From Neocallimastix lanati (nom. inval.) (taxonomy: Eukaryota; Neocallimastigomycota; Neocallimastigomycetes; Neocallimastigales; Neocallimastigaceae): a stretch of DNA of 37,500 nt. Of this stretch, positions 15,976-26,082 are shown in pieces; the stretch's first letter is position 1, and each line of letters starts with the position of its first letter. A program made the position numbers and the translations under genes. Under the pieces are notes generated by a model. It was given only the letters and a program-made list of their open reading frames with translations, was not told the DNA's origin and did not search any database. The stretch covers positions 112,501-150,000 of the forward strand of contig JACVTC010000143.1 of assembly GCA_016946835.1 (NCBI GenBank). The letters run 5' to 3'.

Positions 15976-17737
15976 TTAAATAGGATTTCTTTGATAGATT
16001 AACTTGTCAAAAGGTTGGTCATGCTCAAGCTTCTAATTCATCTTTCTGTGATTGGTGTCCAGATGGTAGACACGTAATTACTGCTACATTAACTCCAAGA
16101 TTACGTGTTGATAATGGTTTTAAGATCTGGCATTATTCTGGTGTCAAGCTCTTTGAATGTGATATTAAGGAACTTTACCAAGTAAAATATTAAATAATAA
16201 AATATATTTATATTCATATTTATTTAATATAAATTATACTATAATTGCTATATCAAAAAAAAAAAAAAGAATATATATATATATACATATAAATTTATTT
16301 TAAAATATGCATATATCAATATTTTTATGTAATTTTATCATGTATTTCGGTTATTAATTTATTTATTTATTTATTTATTATTTTTAATGTTTTCAGATCA
16401 GTTGGAGACCAATTCAACCAGATAATTTCCCACCACACAATAGTTTATCACCACCTCCAAAGGGTTTAGTTGAAGATAAGTCAAAGTCCTCTGAAAAGAA
16501 GCCAGTTGGTGTTTACAGACCACCAGGTGCTAGAGCTTCTGCTTCAAATTTATCATTACGTGAAACTTCAATGAATAGTTTATCCATGACTTCTACGGAT
16601 AATTCTAAAGATGGTAATTTTTTAAATAAACAAACAATAACATATAATAATAATCGTAATAAAATAATAATAAAAAATAATAAAAAATTTAATATTAAAA
16701 TTTAAATATATATATGTATACTTCATTATATATATATATATATAATAAAAAATAATCAATAAATTTATTATTTTAATTTTTGATTTTCCTTTTTATTATA
16801 TATATATGTATACTTCATTATATACATATATATATAATAAAAAATAATCAATAAATTTATTATTTTAATTTTTGAATTTCCTTTTTATTAATTTTTTTAT
16901 TTATTTATTTATTTATTAATTTTTAATGTAAATGTTATTATTATTATTATTTTTAATTTTATTATTATTATTATATAAAAAGATAATTTATTACATCCAC
17001 CGTCCGGCTTGAATAATAGTATTAATAGTAACCCAAATAACCCAAAGAGAGCTAATATAAAGAAACAATTATCAAAGAGACAAATGAATCAAGGTAATGT
17101 ACCTACTATGACTCAAGCTAATAATGTTAACAGTAACAATGGAAATAATAATAATAATAACACCAACAACAATAACACCAATAATAAAAATCAAAATAAG
17201 GGTCAAAAGAATCAAAATCAAAAGCAAGCTCAAAATCAAGCCAATAACCAAGCATCTCAAAAGAGTCAAACTCAAAATAGTAGTGGTAGCAGCTCACCAC
17301 AACAAACTGCAAGTAATGCTAGTAAGAAGAATAGAAATAAGAATAAGAATAAAGGTCAAAATCAACCAAATGGACAAGCTCAAACCTCAAGTTTAAGTCA
17401 AAGTCCAGGACCACAACAAAGAAAGCAAAAGAAATCCAAATCTAATATAGATTTACAAAATAAGAATGGTAGTAAGCCCTCCTCTCCAACTGGATCACCA
17501 AATCAAACAAATTCTACTAGTAATACCAATAAAAACCCAAATCATGAAAATCAGAAAAAGATAAAAACTTTACAAAGAAAATTACGTGAAATTGCTGAAA
17601 TTAAGAATAAGCATGCTGCCGGTCAAAAATTAGAGCAAACTCAAATTATTAAGATGGAAAAGGAAAGTGAATTAGCTAAGGAGTTAGAAGCTTGCCTAGC
17701 AAAACAAAATCAAAATCAAAATCAAAATCAAAATTAA
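13604..17737 (+). CDS. eif2a: Eukaryotic translation initiation factor 2A (eIF2A), 11 exons
   Basis: Exons are 13604-13631, 13805-13874, 13987-14055, 14179-14294, 14455-14741, 15078-15306, 15476-15646, 15770-15810, 15984-16181, 16397-16613 and 16983-17737. The total is 2181 bases, or 726 residues. Nine introns are GT-AG; the seventh (15647-15769) appears to be AT-AC. The N-terminal two-thirds is the WD/beta-propeller: YRSSEGLSAALGPP, VIDINFSPKGKFLALYTKF, NNWKVQWTDDESVCARLVPG, HDVSWSPNSKEFIVIHGLMP, AGFGNLAGEM, CDWCPDGRHVITATLTPRLR and NGFKIWHYSG. These match eIF2A along its length, including the PAYRPPGAR-like block VGVYRPPGARAS. The C-terminus carries a Gln/Asn-rich expansion, then the charged helix KIKTLQRKLREIAEIKNKH. 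Human eIF2A is about 585 residues, so the extra length is mostly the low-complexity insert. In the family it binds ribosomes and supports GTP-independent initiator tRNA delivery and alternative initiation. Very secure. Confidence 0.96.
15647..15769 (+). other. Candidate U12-type AT-AC intron in eIF2A
   Basis: The intron starts ATATCCTTTT, the textbook U12 AT-AC donor, and ends in AC at 15768-15769. TTCTTTAAC at 15744-15752 is one base from the U12 branch consensus TTCCTTAAC and puts the branch A 18 bases from the end. Removing exactly this interval joins residues SPHSR to IICIAGFGNLAGEM. That aligns without gap to the animal eIF2A strand ending in VLCLAGFGNL. There is no GT donor after the conserved SPHSR codons before an in-frame TAA at 15661. 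The intron is 123 bases long, in phase 1. Confidence 0.85.
16707..16890. repeat. 92-bp tandem duplication in eIF2A intron 10
   Basis: GTATACTTCATTATA and the following AATAATCAATAAATTTATTA block and TTTCCTTTTTATTA tail occur twice with a 92-base period (GTATACTTC at 16716 and 16808). The copies differ at only a few positions. Confidence 0.85.
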
Positions 17738-18670
17738 TTAGGAAAGAAAAAAAAAATTGATATCGATGGAAACATATAAATAAAAAATTTCAAAAAAAAA
17801 AAAAAAAAAAAAAAAAATAATTCCTTCAATTGAAAATAAAATAAATAAAACAAAATAAATTATTTAGAATAATAATATATTAGAAAGTATATATACATAT
17901 AAATATATACATATATATATACACATATATATACATATATATATATTTGTGAGATAAGATTTTCAATAAAGTATTTTTTTTTTTCTTTCTAAATGAATAA
18001 TATATAATAATGATCAATGTAAAAGAAAATAAGAAAAAAAGAAAAAAAAAAGTTTTTTACCTTTGAAAAAAAAAAAAAAAAAAGAAAAAAAGAAAAACAA
18101 ATTAAAAAGTTATGAAAAAAAAATGTATAATGTTTAAAAAAAAAAAAAAAAAAAAAAAAAAGGAAAAAGAAAGAAAAAAAAGTTTTTATTTTTTTTTTTT
18201 TTTTTTCTTATGTAAATTATTAGTATTTTTTTTTTTTATTTATTTTTTTTATTTTTATTTTTTTTTTTTTAATTTAATTAAATTTATATTTATTTATTTA
18301 TTTCCTTCTTTTTTTTATTTTAATGATCATTAAAAAGAAAAAGAAAAAAAAAATAATTAAATAAAAAAATAATTAAAAAAATAAAAAAATAAAAAATAAA
18401 TAAAAAATAAATAAAAAAATAAATAAATAATAAATTAAATAAAAAATAAAATAAATAAAAGATAAATAAAAATAAAAACAAAAAATAAAGATATAAAGTA
18501 TTTAAAAAATAAATTTTAAATTAAAAAAAAAAAATAAATAAAATAAAATAAAATAAGAATTATATATTAGAATAATTATAAAAAAAAAAAAAATAAATAA
18601 GAATGATAATAATAAATTCTACCAATTTATTATTAATAATAGATATATCTACAACGAATTAGTTGTTTTA

Positions 18671-18737
<67 letters not shown>

Positions 18738-18830
18738 TATTTCTCGCTGCTCCTTTGTCATTCAATTTCTTTTTTTTTTTTTTTATTTTTATTTTTATTT
18801 TTATTTATTTTTCTCTCCGATGGCTTAAGG
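17738..18830. other. Intergenic A/T homopolymer region downstream of eIF2A
   Basis: eIF2A 3' flank with an AATAAA candidate polyadenylation signal about 45 bases after the stop. Long A and T runs, AAATAAAT repeats and an ATT array (18667-18735) follow. Frames here (18112-18333) are Lys/Phe homopolymers. No gene seen. Confidence 0.8.
18667..18735. repeat. (ATT)n microsatellite
   Basis: About 22 uninterrupted ATT units just left of the LINE relic. Confidence 0.95.
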
Positions 18831-21250
18831 CATGCTAAAGTCTCTAAATGGTCCACATATATTTGTAAAACAAAAAATTCAGATATTTTGTCACATAATT
18901 ATTTTTCAAACTTAGCAAATGACCTCGATTCTCATTAACAATTCGCTTACAGCTGATGAAATGGTAGAAAAATTTTTTATCAATACGGCAAATAATATCG
19001 GGAAAGGATATTAAGGCTTTCATTCCAACAAATTTAAAGGGCTCTGCTATTCATTGTCTTTATTACATTAAAAAAACTGTCTTATGAAAAAAACATATTG
19101 CATTTCGAAATATTAAGCCTTACTTTTAACTTTGAAAATGTTGATAATTACCTTGAACAATTTAATAAATATGAAAAACTTTGCAAATTAATCAAGAAAA
19201 CAAAAAGCAAAATTTCGTTCTGGTAGATTTTTAAGGCTAATATAGTAAAAATAGGTAAATATTTTTTTTTTTTTTTTTTTTTTTTTGAATAAAAATTTCA
19301 AAAATGGTTGGAGATGTTTAAAAAAAAAAAAAAAAAAAAAAAAAATTGGCTAAACCATCGTATTCATCTACCTCTCTTACTTGAATAAAATCTAAATTTG
19401 GTCAAGATATTATCTCTCCTTACTAAGCAATTTAGATAGATGGGCTGAATATTTTAAAGATCTAACTTTTGATCCCTCAGGTCACAGCCTTAATCGTAAC
19501 TTCTGGATTCATGCTTTATGGAATATTAGTCTTAGATCCTCAGATCCTCTATCTGGAATATCAACGGTCCTATTACGATTGAAGATATTAAAAAAGAAAA
19601 AAAAAAAAACTATTTCATCTATGGAAAACAACAAAGCACCCGGCCCCGATGGTATCCCGATTGAATTCTACAAAGCTCTTTTTTGCAATGAAGAATGACT
19701 AGAAACACATCCTGCTGCTGGAAAGTGTCTTAAATTGATTTTTTAATAAAAAAAAAATGGAATGGGTCCTTTCCTAAAAAAATGTGAACTCCGCTTCTAT
19801 TGTATCTCAATCCCTAGGAAAGGTGACCTATCAGATTGTAGTAATTATCAAGGTATTTCTCTCTCATTAATGTTGGATTGAAAATCATTTCAAAAATTAT
19901 AACAGATCGAATATCTACTTACGCGCTCTCACACAATTTCATTAGACCTGAACAATTTGGATTTCGCAACCGCGAAGAATGCATTAGTTTATTCATTTCC
20001 GTTAGAGAAATTTGTCAAAGAAGAAAATTCCAAGGAAAATTCACATATTTAGCTTTTTTAGATCTTAAAAAAGCTTATGATTCAGTTCCTATTTTTTAAC
20101 ATTCTTACTAAATTATATTATTATAATGGAGTACGTGGTAAATATTTTGATTTTCTTTGTAATTTATATATACTTCATTTAAAGCACATGCTCGATTTGC
20201 TTCAATGTTATCAAATGAATTTCCTATTAAAAGAGGTGTTTCGTCAAGGTTGTCTATTATCTCCAATCTTATTCAATTTATTCATCAATGATATACAAAA
20301 TGACTGTGAAAAGTATGGTATTAGTATTGGAAGAAAAAAAGTGTTGTGATGGGACTCTTTTGCTGATGATGTTATTTTCTCAATTGCTCCGAGTGCAAAA
20401 AAAAAAAATTTAGAAAAATTATTAAAAAAGGTACATAAATGGGGCAAATTTAAATGAAATGACTTTTGGTATTGAAAAATGTGCACGACTATGGTTATAA
20501 AACCAATGAACTTCCAATCTCCTCCAAACTATCATATTTAGGAATGAATGCTATTCCTAAAGTTTCTAGTTCTATTTATCTAGGTATTCCTTTTTTTCAG
20601 ATAATCTCTTACTAGAACACATTATATCTCACATGCATTTTAAAGTTAGAAAATTTCCTTCTTTCTTTCATTTTCGAGTTTCTTTTCAAAATAAACTTAT
20701 TCCTATTGTATACAAGAAAAAAAAGTTCTTCAATCCTTTTGCTATATTAGTAAAGTTATTTATTATTCTCCTCTACTTGGTTCAAAAAAAAAAAAAAAAA
20801 CTAGAACGGCTAGAATTCAAACATTAATTAATAAATACCTGGTCTATCTTGATGTATCGGTTCCTTTCTCTAAAAAAAAAAAAAAAAAAATGGTAAAACA
20901 AATTCAGAAAACAATGACTATATTAGACATAATTCTACTATGAGTTCTTATGCTTTATCTCAAGATTTAAGCATCCCTTCTATTACTGGTATCTGCGCAG
21001 CCTTAACAGATTAAATCGTTTGTAAAATGGAGTAAATCAAAGTGTATTATAAAGGATCATTATCTATTTTCACGAAGGGTGAATCTCGCCCTAAGTAGTT
21101 CAATAAATGATGAATCCGGGGAGAGAGTTTAATGGACACCACACTTATCTATTTTAAAGATGTTTTACTTCTAGGTTTTATTACTTTTTTTATTTGTTAG
21201 GAAGGGGAAAATTCCCGCATAGTACAACTTGCCGAAATACATAGTATTTT
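18830..21250 (+). pseudogene. Decayed LINE (non-LTR retrotransposon) ORF2 relic
   Basis: Frame-hopping translation recovers an ORF2 from the endonuclease-RT linker onward. Linker pieces are LTADEMVEKFFINTANNIGK (from 18951), IKAFIPTNLKGSAIHCLYYI, FENVDNYLEQFNKYEKLCKL and WAEYFKDLTFDPSGHSLN. Reverse transcriptase blocks follow: NNKAPGPDGIPIEFYKALF (about 19630), IPRKGDLSD, IRPEQFGFRNREE (about 19945), AFLDLKKAYDSVP (about 20052), RQGCLLSPILFNLFINDIQN (about 20242) and FADDVIFSIAP (catalytic ADD at 20362-20370). YLGIPF marks the RT end at about 20578. There are several in-frame stops and frameshifts, many sitting in A runs at Lys codons. No endonuclease domain is visible to the left, as expected for 5' truncation. 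The 3' end (about 21070-21250) is shared with the window's right edge. The element cannot encode an intact enzyme. Confidence 0.9.
21066..21250 (+). repeat. LINE 3'-terminal segment, copy 1
   Basis: The block from about AAGTAGTTCAATAAATGATG through GGACACCACAC, ACTTCTAGGTTTTATT and ATTCCCGCATAGTACAACTT to CGAAATACATAGTATTTT matches 37343-37500 almost base for base, with small indels. It is taken as the 3' untranslated end of the element. Confidence 0.9.
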
Positions 21251-21614
21251 TGAGCTTTTTTATTTTTTTTTTTTTTTTTTATTTTTTATAATTTTTTTTT
21301 TATTTTTAATTTCAAATGTACTTTTCACCTACATGTTTTTTTTTTTTTAATAATAAAATTAATAAAGTTATGGAAGTGTATTCTCTTTCCTTGTCTAAAA
21401 AAAAAAAAAATTCTTTTTCATCTATATTACTGATTATTATATTAATATTTTTTTTCATTATCTTTATTTTTTTTACTTTATATGAATTTCTTTCTTAGAA
21501 AAAAAAAATTTTTTTTCCCATTTTTGACATTAATCTTAACTACTACAAAATCTGATATTATTATTCTCAATAATATAGTCAAAGTACAAAACCTACATAT
21601 AATTATTTAATCGC

Positions 21615-21651
<37 letters not shown>

Positions 21652-21885
21652 ATTTATAATTATCTCAAATATAAATAAATAAACTTCAAAATTCTACCAT
21701 ATTATTTTATTTTGATTATCTTAAAAACAATTATTGTGTTACTTAATGAACTCAACTCTCTTTAATTATTCAAACTTTTTACAATTTGTGGCATCCGCCA
21801 ATTAACGGATTACATATTTCAACAAATTTTATAATGATATTCTTCATTCATAAACTCAAAAAAAAAAAAAAAATAAAAAAAAAAA

Positions 21886-21967
21886 ATTGGTCAGTGAAGA
21901 AAAAATTGATCAATAAAAAAAAAAAATTGGTCAGTGAAGAAAAAATTGATCAATAAAAAAAAAAAAA
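21886..21967. repeat. 40-bp tandem duplication
   Basis: TTGGTCAGTGAAGAAAAAAT followed by TGATCAAT and an A run occurs twice, offset by exactly 40 bases. Confidence 0.9.
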
Positions 21968-21999
21968 TTTACAATTGTATCAGTAATTTTATTGAGTTC

Positions 22000-22048
<49 letters not shown>

Positions 22049-22274
22049 CATCTTTTCAATAGTTAGAAAAAAAAAATTTTTTTTCTCCTATGTATGGTTC
22101 TTATTTTAGTTTAGTATTAAAGTCAATCCTCTCAGTGGTAAATACCGTTTAAAAATAACTCTATGATTTGTTAAAAAGGATGGTCTTCCTTCCTCTATTA
22201 AAAATTAATTATAAAGAATGTAAAAAATATATTCAAATTCCAATGACCGCAAATCCAATTTATAATAAAAAAAT

Positions 22275-22330
<56 letters not shown>

Positions 22331-22463
22331 CAAGAAAAAAATTAAATCCTTTTCTTAACTTTTTTTTTTTTTTGGTATTCCCAGAGAAATTTATTCATAT
22401 CATCTTTATTCTAGCTTTTCTTTCTTCAACATATGCTCTAGTTGAAATATCAATGGTTGGAAT

Positions 22464-22514
<51 letters not shown>

Positions 22515-22580
22515 ATGGTGTTATGTATTTAAAATTCAGTATTTAAACCTGTACATGTATATGCCTTCAGGAAACATATA

Positions 22581-22622
22581 TATAGAAGGAGAGTTCTCTC
22601 TAAAGAGAACTCTCCTTCTATA
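22581..22622. other. Perfect 19-bp hairpin with 4-base loop
   Basis: TATAGAAGGAGAGTTCTCT (22581-22599), loop CTAA, then the exact reverse complement (22604-22622). The arms are GC-richer than the surroundings. It could be the cruciform tip of a foldback element or a palindromic target junction; no gene ends nearby. Confidence 0.85.
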
Positions 22623-22980
22623 TTTTTTGGTTATAATTTTCTGTTTTTTCTTTCGTGCTAATTTTAAAAAAAATCCTCTGGAATGAAAGGTCTTTATATC
22701 AGGTATTCAATAATTCTTGCTCATATACTGCTGAAAATGCTAAAAAAAAAAAAAAAAAAAAACTACGATTACATTATATCAGTTAGCTCGACATCATTTT
22801 GGAATCAAAAAATTATCTATTTGGCAATATTTCTACTTTCCTTCAAAAATAGATAGCCTGATGCTCGTTTTAAAAAAAAAAAATTTTTCTCTGAATTTGA
22901 TCAATAGTTGAGAAAGTCATATTAATAAATAATAACTCTCCTACGGTTCTTGTTGTGAGAGAACTTCAATATACCCTTTG

Positions 22981-23034
<54 letters not shown>

Positions 23035-23841
23035 CCTTCTCTCAATAGTAAAACCAGAAATGTAAAAAAAAAAAAACGACAAAAAGGAAATTAAAAAGGT
23101 ACAAAATACAAATGATACCTTTAATAAATTACAAATACAAATATATATATATATATATAAAAAAAAAAAAAAATAAAAAAAAATAAAAAAAAAATAAAAA
23201 AAAAAATAATTGAAGCAAAAAAAATTAATTTTCAAGCTTAGAAAGCTCTTTTTTTTTTTTTTTTTATTTATTTATTTATTTTTTGATCATTGACCGAAAA
23301 GGTCTGTCGGTCTGTTTCCATACTGTGGAGAAGAGGAACCGTGTCGTACATCCATTTGGAAGTCGGCATATTTTTCCTTTTCATTAAAAGAAGAGATACG
23401 ACTCATTAAATTTCATCAAAAGACCTTTATATATATATATATATATATAATATTCAGTGATACCAAAAGGATTCTTTTCATATTACTAACATATTCTAAT
23501 GTTTTTTTATTTTTATTTTTAGAATATGAAAATTTTAATCAATCAACTCTATTGATATATTCCTTTCCAGGTGGAAGGAATTTTCAATGTTAGATTACTC
23601 TAATCAGTCTGGCTCTATTCACAAAAAATCTATAGGAAGTAATTTTTTCTTAATAATAAAGAATAAAAAAAATTAATTTCAAAAGTTTAATAAAAAAAAA
23701 AAAAAAAATTTCAGTGTGTGGTGTGTGATGTATACGATGTGTATTGTAGCATAATCAATCACCATTCAAATCTAAAATAATAATAATAATTGAAAAAAAA
23801 AAAAAAAAAAAAAAATGTTTAACCTCTCTAAAAATAGATAG

Positions 23842-23912
23842 TTTTAATATAGTTTAAGTGGTGCTCCGCTAAAACTCTCTCTTCCGTGAAAATACATAAA
23901 TATTATATAAAA
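23842..23912 (-). repeat. Decayed inverted copy of the LINE 3' segment
   Basis: On the minus strand, TATTTTCACG, GAGAGTTTTAGCGGA, CACCAC and CTATATTAAAACT appear in the same order as in the LINE 3' segment (TATTTTCACG, GAGAGTTTAATGGA, CACCAC, CTATTTTAAAG in copy 1). Sequence between the first two blocks is deleted. Confidence 0.6.
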
Positions 23913-23953
23913 AAGATTCATTAACATTAAATTTTCTATGATTTAATTAAAAA

Positions 23954-23989
<36 letters not shown>

Positions 23990-24108
23990 TTTTTCTAATT
24001 TTTATTTATTTTTAATTTTTACTTATTCTTTTACATACATTTTTTATTTTTATCTTTTAAATTATATAATATATTTTTTTTTTAAAAAAAAAATGTAATT
24101 ATCTATTT

Positions 24109-24160
24109 AATAAAGTACTGGCAGTGTATTTTCTTCCAAGTCTAAAAAAAAGGAAAAAAA
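24109..24160 (+). repeat. Second copy of a short dispersed segment (cf. 21357-21410)
   Basis: AATAAAGTACTGGCAGTGTA and TTTTCTTCCAAGTCTAAAAA here correspond to AATAAAGTTATGGAAGTGTA and TTCTCTTTCCTTGTCTAAAA at 21359-21403. This suggests that two related insert ends bracket the 21.3-24.1 kb region. Confidence 0.6.
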
Positions 24161-24661
24161 AATTACTATTAATAAAGCGCCTTTTTTTTTTTTTTCTAAA
24201 AAGCTGATTGATAAGATTTCATGATCAATTTTATATTAAAACTATTACTCCTACAGATAAATATAAAAAGAAAAAATACAAAAAAAAAAAAAAATTATAG
24301 CCTATTCCATTAATAAGCTATTAATTATAAATAATTAACTTTATGATATTTTTTATAATGAATGAAATATATACATAGATATATAATAAATATAAATAAT
24401 AAATAGGTAAATAAATAAATTAATAAATTATAAGCAATTAAAATAATAATCCATAGTTTAAAATTTTCCTTTTTTTTTTTTTTTTTTTTTATTATTATTA
24501 TGATGACGATTACAGATGATTAAAATTATTTTAATATATATATATTTTTTTTTTATTTATTTTTTTTTTTTTTTTTTTTATTATGATGATTACAATTATT
24601 ATTACATAATAATAAATATATATATATATATTTAAACTTTTTTTTTTTTTTTAATTTATTT
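24161..24661. other. A/T-rich spacer
   Basis: Homopolymers, TA runs and two short TTATTATGATGA-type blocks (24490-24515 and 24578-24600). No gene or RNA feature seen. Confidence 0.7.
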
Positions 24662-25135
24662 ATTAGTCCCATTAAGATTAAGATCAAAAAGATCTAATGA
24701 ATACCTTCTCCTTAATTTTATTAAACAAAATAAAATAAAATAAAATAAAATAAAATAAAAAGAATAATCAGAAAGAAAGGATTGTATCATCAAACCATTT
24801 CCATTTCACCCCCCCCCAAAAAAAAAAAAAGGTAAAAGAAAATCACTCATAAAAGACATCTCTTTGAATTTAAAAAAAAAAAACATCTCACTTTTCTCTC
24901 ACTTTCTTTCATTATTATTATTAGCCTTGCCTTGGAATGGAATGATTGATGATAATACTGATGATGAAATCGTTGAACAAATTTAATAATGGATGAATAA
25001 TAATCATTATAATTATCAACTCTCCAACTCTCCAACTCTCCAACGTTAAAAAAAAAAAAAAAGGAGGAGGAAGAGGAGCCTAAAGGATCAAATTGCCTTC
25101 TCTCTCTATATATATAAGCAATGTATCCCATTCTA
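24662..25135. other. Island of mixed composition, no recognised gene
   Basis: This stretch carries a C run of nine (24809-24817) followed by twelve A, a triple 8-base repeat TCTCCAAC (25021-25044) and a purine tract GGAGGAGGAAGAGGAG (25065-25080). One minus-strand frame (25131-24847, 94 codons) is open, but it reads Ser/Phe/Tyr low complexity with no domain. Plus-strand frames are broken. It may be a promoter or untranslated region or an insertion; I cannot say which. Confidence 0.5.
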
Positions 25136-26033
25136 TAAAATTATATATATATATTTAGTATTAATATAATTAAATAATAAAAAAAAAAACTTTTTTTTTT
25201 TTATTTTAATACATTATAATATATTATAAGTATTATGTTTTGCTTTACATTAACTTTTTTTATTTATTTTAACTATTAATTTATAATATATATATATATT
25301 AATATTACTATTTTTTTTTTTTTTTTTTTTTACATATTTATTGATTTAATTTGCTTTAATGTGTTTTTTTTTTAATTTTAAATTCAAAGTTGGTCGACTT
25401 TGCTCCTATTAAATGATAAAGATTTATGAACTTTTAATCTATCCTATTAATAATAAAATGAAATAGTTGATATTTAAAAAAAAATATATATATATATATA
25501 TAATAATGATAATAATATTGATAATATTGATAATTTATATATACCGTTAAACTGAAATTATTAATATTACATCCATTAAATATTAAAACATTAAAAAAAA
25601 AAAAAATTAATATTAAAGTTAATAAAAAAAAAAAAAAAAGGCATAATAATTATAATAAAAATAATATTAATTATGTCTTAAAAAAAAAATTTTTTTTTTA
25701 TTTTTCTTTGTTAAAATGTGAATTTTTTCATAATTGACATTATTTATTTATTATTTTATTATTCCATTATTTATTATTTTATTATTTAATTATTTATTAT
25801 TTTATTATTTAATTATTTATTATTTAATTATTATTTATTATTTATTTATTTATTATTCAATTATTTATTTATTATTTTTAATAAAATGATAATTATTAAT
25901 TGGTTATTTATCGTTTTAAAAAAATTTCCCTTAGCAAATCATTATTTGTAATAATAAAGAAATTTATTTATTATTTTATCATAATAATAAAAAAAACCAA
26001 GAAATAATATCATAGTTAATAGTAAAAATAATG

Positions 26034-26082
26034 ATTAGGATATTTTTAATAATAATATTTTTAATAATAAAAATATCCTAAT
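26034..26082. other. 15-bp inverted repeat
   Basis: ATTAGGATATTTTTA at 26034-26048 is exactly complementary to 26068-26082, with a 19-base A/T loop. In this composition only the AGGAT/ATCCT core is informative. Confidence 0.75.

Larger units (their letters stand above)
21251..23840. other. Retroelement graveyard with extreme A/T homopolymers
   Basis: Unusual for this genome, short stretches of balanced composition alternate with A or T runs of 20-51. Short translatable islands exist, for example TLYQLARHHFGIKKLSIWQY (+, about 22773-22832) and RKGLSVCFHTVEKRNRVVHP (+, about 23296-23355). They look like pieces of transposon proteins but match nothing I can name. No intact frame or terminal repeats were found. 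A 40-base tandem duplication and a perfect hairpin lie inside. Confidence 0.55.

Noticed and set aside
17072-17312. Antisense and alternate frames over the Gln/Asn-rich eIF2A exon
   Set aside because: They are shadows of AAT/CAA codon repeats.
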